From NCBI GenBank assembly GCA_900313775.1, contig OMSP01000063.1, forward strand, positions 1 through 20,406: DNA of 20,406 nucleotides, in the 5' to 3' direction. The translations under genes were made by a program, and so were the position numbers. Source of the DNA: an uncultured Eubacteriales bacterium (GTDB lineage: Bacteria > Bacillota > Clostridia > Lachnospirales > Lachnospiraceae). Below, piece by piece: positions 16,256 through 20,406 of the stretch (position 1 is its first letter; each line of letters starts with the position of its first letter). The notes beneath the pieces are model-generated. The model saw only the letters and a list, made by a program, of their open reading frames with translations, did not search any database and had not been told where the DNA came from.

Positions 16256-16273
16256 AATGCGAAGGAGAGATCC

Positions 16274-17011
16274 ATGAAAGAGTATAAGACAGCATTAGTC
16301 ACGGGAGCATCGCGGGGTATCGGGAAGGCTATCGCTTTGAAACTGGCAGAACAGGTCGGCACTTTGTTTATAGTCTGCAGCAGATCCATAGACAGCCTGA
16401 AGGACGCGGCAGATGAGATAAGGACAAAGACCAAGGTGATCCCGCTGATCTGTGATGTCAGTGACAGTGCCGCTGTCACGCAGTTGTTTGACATGATCGA
16501 CAGGGAGACAAACGGATACGGTCTCGATATCCTGGTCAATAATGCCGGCATTTCCTGCACCAAACTCCTTTCGGATACAAGAGATAAGGACTGGCGTCGT
16601 GTGATCGACACCAATCTGTCCTCGGTCTTTTACTGCTGCCGCGCCGCGCAGGGAGCGATGATCCGCCGTCAGTCAGGCAGGATCCTCAATGTCTCTTCCA
16701 TGTGGGGTCAGGTCGGCGCTTCTATGGAAGTCGCCTATTCAGCGTCAAAGGGCGGCGTCGATGCGTTCACCAAGTCGCTCGCCAAGGAACTCGCACCGTC
16801 AAACATACAGGTAAACGCTCTCTCTCCGGGCGTGACCGACACTGAGATGAACGATCATCTCACCGATGAGGAAAAAGCGGCCCTCGCGGAGGAGATCCCC
16901 TCCGGCCGCTTCGCGGATACAGAAGAAGCCGCCGGGATGGCTGTCGGCATCCTGACGGCTCCTGATTATCTGACCGGTCAGATCATCCGCATGGACGGCG
17001 GTATGATCTGA
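16274..17011 (+). CDS. SDR family oxidoreductase, FabG/YmfI-like (possible EF-P 5-aminopentanone reductase)
   Basis: Classical short-chain dehydrogenase/reductase, 245 residues, Rossmann fold, NAD(P)H-dependent, cytosolic. Motifs: TGASRGIG (10-17) for cofactor binding, NNAG (89-92), and catalytic N114, S142, Y155 and K159 (YSASK). The stretch NVSSMWGQVGASMEVAYSASKGG, with Trp-Gly and Gly-Ala-Ser between the catalytic Ser and Tyr, and EEIPSGRF near the end, resemble from memory the YmfI group that reduces 5-aminopentanone on elongation factor P more than fatty-acid FabG. No fatty-acid genes and no efp are in the window. It is the only plus-strand gene here, divergent from valS and convergent with cyuA (13 bases between stops). 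ATG start with GAAGGAGAG four bases ahead. SDR membership is certain; the substrate is not. Confidence 0.88.
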   Translation: MKEYKTALVTGASRGIGKAIALKLAEQVGTLFIVCSRSIDSLKDAADEIRTKTKVIPLICDVSDSAAVTQLFDMIDRETNGYGLDILVNNAGISCTKLLSDTRDKDWRRVIDTNLSSVFYCCRAAQGAMIRRQSGRILNVSSMWGQVGASMEVAYSASKGGVDAFTKSLAKELAPSNIQVNALSPGVTDTEMNDHLTDEEKAALAEEIPSGRFADTEEAAGMAVGILTAPDYLTGQIIRMDGGMI

Positions 17012-17024
17012 AGCGATACTGTTG

Positions 17025-18317
17025 TTAACAAGACGGCTGATTGAACATGATCCTCATGATCTCTTTGTCGGTCTCCTCCATGCCAAGACGGCCGAGGCGG
17101 CCGATATTTTTTATATTTCCCTCTATACCTTTGGTGATGATCCCCTCTCCGCTATAGAATTCCTGACCGTTCCTCGCCATATCATAACCGAGGATACCGG
17201 TGTCCACAGAAGCGGCGATCTTAGCCGCACAGGACGGCTTAGCCCCGTCACAGATCATGCCTGATACGATGCCGAGCGCGTTGACAAAGGTGTGACAGAT
17301 GAGAGAATCATCGCCTCCAAGCAGATAAGCGATACCTGCTCCCGCCGCGCAACCCGCACAGACAGCTCCGCAAAATGCCGACAGCGTCCCGATGCCTGAT
17401 TTCAAATGGATCGCCATCAGATCAGAGAGCGCCACGGCACGCAGCAGGCGCTCATGATCGACCCCGTATGCTTTAGCGTATTCCACTATCGGAAGACTGG
17501 CGGTTATCCCCTGATTGCCGCTGCCGCAAACGATGATGACCGGTTTCTCGCAGCCGCTCATCCGCGCATCAGATCCCGCCGCTGCCATCGCTTTGGCGCG
17601 TGTCTTTACCGGCGCATCAGGACCGGCTGACTGCAAAAGGACAGATCCGATATTGGCACCGTAATCACCCGCCAGTCCCTCCTTTGCAATAGCGGTATTG
17701 TAATCGATCTGCCGCTCGATCAGGGTGCGGATCTCTTCGATCGGTACTTCGCGTATGTATTCCAGGATCTCTGCGACCGTCATGCCGTCTCCGGCTTGTT
17801 CAGATTCGCCGTCCGGGCTCCTTGCTTCTCCCCTTTTGTCCAGCAGCACCTCTCCGTCCTTTTCGATATAGACCAGATTGGTGTGCTTTTCCATGATCTG
17901 AACGACCGCGCGATGCTCTGCCGTCTCCCCGGTCAGGATCATGTCAAATAACACCGGGCTCTCCAGTGGTTCGACCGTCACCGCCCCCGTCTCCGCGAAC
18001 GCCTCTATCTCAGAATATTGCCCGGGGTCCGTGTCGGACAGCACATCCAATTTACGATCTGCGTCTCCGGCGATAATGCCTGCCGCAGCAGCAGCGTCGA
18101 TTCCCTTGAGCCCTCCCGTATGAGGTACGACCACACTCTTCGCATTTTTGATGATATTGGGGCTCACCTGTACTCGAAGAGACTCAGGTACAGCTCCGAG
18201 CGTCTCGCGAACGATCGCGGCACAATAGGCGACTGCCACCGGTTCGGTACATCCCATCGCCGGCAGCAGTTGTTTTTTCAGTACTTCTGTGTATCGCTCT
18301 CTCGTCTTTGCGTCCAC
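17025..18317 (-). CDS. cyuA: L-cysteine desulfidase family protein (CyuA/UPF0597, serine-dehydratase-alpha-like)
   Basis: Iron-sulfur lyase of the UPF0597/YhaM family; characterised members break L-cysteine into pyruvate, ammonia and hydrogen sulfide without PLP. 430 residues, full length. GCTEPVA carries C23, the conserved N-terminal Cys. The presumed [4Fe-4S] ligands are C316, C356 and C363, whose spacings (40 and 7) match those I recall for the archaeal L-cysteine desulfidase. ICDGAKPSCAAK and CGSGNQG are also family motifs. Residues 160-178 (RGEARSPDGESEQAGDG) look like a poorly conserved loop. It starts with GTG at 18317, six bases after AGGAGG, and only 19 bases past the DUF1846 stop, so the two are likely one transcript. 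Breakdown of another thiol or of serine cannot be excluded. Confidence 0.9.
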   Translation of the reverse strand: MDAKTRERYTEVLKKQLLPAMGCTEPVAVAYCAAIVRETLGAVPESLRVQVSPNIIKNAKSVVVPHTGGLKGIDAAAAAGIIAGDADRKLDVLSDTDPGQYSEIEAFAETGAVTVEPLESPVLFDMILTGETAEHRAVVQIMEKHTNLVYIEKDGEVLLDKRGEARSPDGESEQAGDGMTVAEILEYIREVPIEEIRTLIERQIDYNTAIAKEGLAGDYGANIGSVLLQSAGPDAPVKTRAKAMAAAGSDARMSGCEKPVIIVCGSGNQGITASLPIVEYAKAYGVDHERLLRAVALSDLMAIHLKSGIGTLSAFCGAVCAGCAAGAGIAYLLGGDDSLICHTFVNALGIVSGMICDGAKPSCAAKIAASVDTGILGYDMARNGQEFYSGEGIITKGIEGNIKNIGRLGRLGMEETDKEIMRIMFNQPSC

Positions 18318-18330
18318 AGGAGACCTCCTG
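18317..18330 (-). promoter_or_regulatory. Palindromic ribosome binding site of cyuA
   Basis: Minus strand CAGGAG-GT-CTCCTG: the Shine-Dalgarno AGGAGG is the left arm of a six-base inverted repeat whose right arm ends on the G of the GTG start. A local hairpin could hide the ribosome binding site, though with only a two-base centre at most four or five pairs could form. Confidence 0.4.
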
Positions 18331-18336
18331 TTCAGT

Positions 18337-19818
18337 TTAGTTGTGATACAGTTTGTTGTTCTCGTAGACCGGTTCGCAGGTAAGGTTCATCCCGAGCCGC
18401 TTGAACATCTCAACATCGATGGAGGAGAGAATGACCGAGGAGTGTACCTCAAGACCCGCCAGATGCCCGAGCTGCCTGATCGCCGCCTTCGCGTTCGGAT
18501 CTGAGGCCGTGCGCATTTCAAGCGCGATCAAGAGCTCATTCAGATGCAGCAGCGGACTGTTGTTGCCCAGCCGCTTCGTCTTCAGATCCTGCAGCGGCTC
18601 GATGATCTCACGCGTGAGCAGTTCGACCCTGTCGTCGATCCCGGCCAGATGCTTCAAGGCATTCAGCAGCATAGCTGAGGATGCACCGAGGAGCGGCGAT
18701 GTCTTTCCTGTGATGATCGTACCGTCCTCCATCTGTACGGCCGCCGCCGGTGCTCCCGTCTCCTCGTCGCGGATATTGGCCGCCATGACGACCGGACGGT
18801 CTGAGACCGTCAGATCAGCCTTCTTCATCAGCAGTTCGATTTTCCGCACCGGAGCCTCACCGGCATTGCCCTTGCGCTTGTCACACTGGGCCTGATAATA
18901 CCGGCGCAGGATCTCCTGCCGGGCAGCTTTTTGCACTACATCGTCGTCCGAGATGCAGAAGCCCGCCATGTTTACGCCCATATCAGTCGGCGACTTATAA
19001 GGTGACTCTCCGGCGATGCGCTCAAACATCTCTCTGAGCACAGGGAAGATCTCCACATCGCGGTTGTAATTGACACTCTTCTCGCCGTATGCTTCCAGAT
19101 GGAAGGGATCGATCATATTGACATCATCCAGATCTGCCGTCGCCGCTTCGTAGGCCAGATTGACCGGGTGGTTCAGCGGGAGGTTCCAGATCGGGAATGT
19201 CTCAAACTTGGCGTAACCTGCCTGGATACCGCGTTTGTGCTCATGGTACAGCTGAGACAGGCAAGTCGCCATCTTGCCGCTGCCGGGACCCGGCGCCGTG
19301 ACGACGACGAGCGGTCGCTGCGTCTCGATATAATCGTTGCTACCATAGCCCTCGTCACTGACGATGAGCTGGATATCGGAAGGATAACCGGTGATCGGAT
19401 AATGCCGGTAGACTTTGAGCCCCAGAGCCTGTAGTTTTTTCTCATAGGCGATCGCCGATGGCTGCTCGGCGAACTGGGTCAGCACAACGCTGCCGACAAA
19501 TAGACCCTTGCCCGTGAACGCGTCGATCAGACGCAGCACATCCATGTCGTAGGTAATGCCAAGATCCCCGCGGATCTTGTTCTTCTCAATGTCACCGGAG
19601 TTGATGACGATAACGATCTCCGCGTCATTGCGGAGTTCCTGAAGCATCGTGATCTTGGAATCCGGGTGAAATCCCGGAAGGACGCGTGACGCATGGAAAT
19701 CGTCAAAGAGTTTGCCGCCGAATTCAAGATAGAGCTTGCCGCCGAATTCGGCGATCCTCTTAGTGATATGCTCCGACTGAATCCGTAAATACTTGTCATT
19801 GTCAAATCCGATCTGCAT
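18337..19818 (-). CDS. DUF1846 domain-containing protein (UPF0371)
   Basis: Conserved cytosolic protein of unknown role, 493 residues, typical family length. It begins MQIGFDNDKYLRIQSEHI and shows the family blocks KLYLEFGGKLFDDFHASRVLPGF (29-50), DIEKNKIRGDLGITYD (76-91) and PGPGSGKMATCLSQLYHEHK (176-195), the last a P-loop-like glycine turn with Lys182 that hints at nucleotide binding. The ATG has GAGAGGAG five bases ahead. It has its own extended -10 promoter and is followed by cyuA within 19 bases. Function is not established, so no symbol is given. Residues 25-37 contain a doubled EFGGKL unit in which the first copy departs from family sequences as I remember them. Confidence 0.9.
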   Translation of the reverse strand: MQIGFDNDKYLRIQSEHITKRIAEFGGKLYLEFGGKLFDDFHASRVLPGFHPDSKITMLQELRNDAEIVIVINSGDIEKNKIRGDLGITYDMDVLRLIDAFTGKGLFVGSVVLTQFAEQPSAIAYEKKLQALGLKVYRHYPITGYPSDIQLIVSDEGYGSNDYIETQRPLVVVTAPGPGSGKMATCLSQLYHEHKRGIQAGYAKFETFPIWNLPLNHPVNLAYEAATADLDDVNMIDPFHLEAYGEKSVNYNRDVEIFPVLREMFERIAGESPYKSPTDMGVNMAGFCISDDDVVQKAARQEILRRYYQAQCDKRKGNAGEAPVRKIELLMKKADLTVSDRPVVMAANIRDEETGAPAAAVQMEDGTIITGKTSPLLGASSAMLLNALKHLAGIDDRVELLTREIIEPLQDLKTKRLGNNSPLLHLNELLIALEMRTASDPNAKAAIRQLGHLAGLEVHSSVILSSIDVEMFKRLGMNLTCEPVYENNKLYHN

Positions 19819-19850
19819 ACGCGCTCCTCTCTCAGTTGATTACCACTTCT

Positions 19851-19859
19851 ATTCTATCA
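19851..19859 (-). promoter_or_regulatory. Extended -10 promoter of the DUF1846 gene
   Basis: Minus strand TG-A-TAGAAT (19859-19851), overlapped upstream by TATGAT; no strong -35 box at the right distance. It lies about 33 bases before the ATG, in the 72-base gap after the Cys-rich gene. Confidence 0.45.
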
Positions 19860-19872
19860 TAATTGATCCCGC

Positions 19873-19888
19873 AAAGGGACAGCCCTTT
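19873..19888 (-). terminator. Weak hairpin after the Cys-rich gene
   Basis: Perfect six-base stem AAAGGG/CCCTTT with a four-base loop (CTGT on the minus strand), starting two bases after the stop codon. Only three T residues follow, all within the stem, so termination would be inefficient at best. Confidence 0.3.
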
Positions 19889-19890
19889 TG

Positions 19891-20406
19891 TCATGTTTTA
19901 GAGTCCATCAGTACCAGGTCCCGGATCAACGGATCCTGCACGAGGATCTCCCAGTTCTCATAGGTGACCCGTCGGAATTCCTCCTCCAGCTCCGCCTCCT
20001 GCTCGATCAGCGGACAAACATAGGGCAGATCTGTGTCGTCATAGATCAAGGTCAGCTCTCCGTCCCCGGACAGCTGCGGTTTCAGCGGAAAGGTCCGGCA
20101 CTGGATCGGCCGTTCCTTCCTATGGCAGTGATCCGGATCATTGCAGTCGAGAAATGCGACCTTGCCCTGCCAGGACTCCGGAAAATCGTAGTCCGCAGCG
20201 TCATCCCAGCTCCAGGTGAAATACCCGTCATGCCTGTCGTGCAGTTTCTCTTCCCCGGGAAGCAGGTAAATCCCGAGACGCTCATCGGGCCCGTTCCGGT
20301 CGTTTGCATGACAGCAGGCAGCGCCGCAGATCTTGCCGCAATCAAAAGCCGCTGGGGTCACTTCATCCCAGCGGCGGTAGATTTCCTCGTATGTTGCTTT
20401 TGTGAT
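19891..20406 (-). CDS. YkgJ-like Cys-rich protein, N-terminus beyond the window
   Basis: 171 residues are visible; the frame stays open to base 20406 (ITKATYEEIYRRWDEV then TPAAFDCGKICGAACC), so the true start lies outside. A shorter GTG start at 20361 is possible but would cut conserved-looking sequence. Cysteines cluster in three places: CGKICGAACC near the start, DCNDPDHCHRKERPIQC in the middle, and PYVC near the end. The pattern RPIQCRTFPLKP resembles the RPxxCRxFP motif of YkgJ-family proteins, thought to bind zinc or an iron-sulfur cluster. No transmembrane helix. It is upstream of and co-oriented with DUF1846 but separated by a promoter. Role unknown. Confidence 0.75.
   Translation of the reverse strand: MTKATYEEIYRRWDEVTPAAFDCGKICGAACCHANDRNGPDERLGIYLLPGEEKLHDRHDGYFTWSWDDAADYDFPESWQGKVAFLDCNDPDHCHRKERPIQCRTFPLKPQLSGDGELTLIYDDTDLPYVCPLIEQEAELEEEFRRVTYENWEILVQDPLIRDLVLMDSKT

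Noticed and set aside
1..20406. Defence island, CRISPR, prophage or transposon
   Set aside because: No repeats with spacers, no integrase or transposase, no toxin-antitoxin pair. The relQ gene stands with housekeeping genes and lacks the toxSAS layout.

Overview
The window looks like chromosomal DNA from a low-to-mid GC Gram-positive bacterium, most likely a member of the Clostridia and perhaps Lachnospiraceae-like. The basis is the gene set: AddAB instead of RecBCD, NrdR, a RelQ-type small alarmone synthetase, an LTA-synthase-family protein, a DUF1846 protein and a CyuA-type cysteine desulfidase. Strong AGGAGG-type ribosome binding sites and GTG/TTG starts support it. The placement is inferred from gene content, not from a phylogeny. 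No rRNA, tRNA, CRISPR array, insertion sequence or phage gene was seen. All genes but one are on the minus strand and packed tightly; the largest gap is about 200 bases.

Layout from right to left, the direction of most transcription. (1) A Cys-rich YkgJ-like protein is cut by the right edge. (2) A DUF1846 gene with its own extended -10 promoter is followed closely by a cysteine desulfidase (cyuA-like) gene. (3) A single plus-strand SDR oxidoreductase, resembling the EF-P 5-aminopentanone reductase (YmfI) group, faces cyuA and is divergent from valS across a ~200-base two-way promoter region. (4) valS, an LTA-synthase-family membrane enzyme, an overlapping 50-codon small gene and a membrane-anchored TPR protein form one run. 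(5) A fresh promoter precedes relQ, then a membrane-anchored glucosaminidase joined by a GTGA overlap, then nrdR, mntP, a small membrane TPR protein, addB and addA.

How the genes fit together. The left cluster holds nucleotide-pool control (NrdR), Mn export (MntP), stringent-response signalling (RelQ), wall turnover (glucosaminidase) and double-strand-break repair (AddAB), with junctions that are mostly stop/start overlaps or very short gaps. The middle cluster couples a tRNA synthetase to envelope biogenesis. The right cluster concerns sulfur/cysteine metabolism plus poorly characterised proteins.

The main oddities are: a one-base frameshift that splits addA between helicase motifs IV and V; a 50-aa small gene between the LTA-synthase-family and TPR genes; an IPT/TIG-like extra domain on the LTA-synthase-family protein; a valS with no T-box leader and a TTG start; and a GTG-started glucosaminidase translationally coupled to an alarmone synthetase. 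I did not see a convincing new defence or mobile system.
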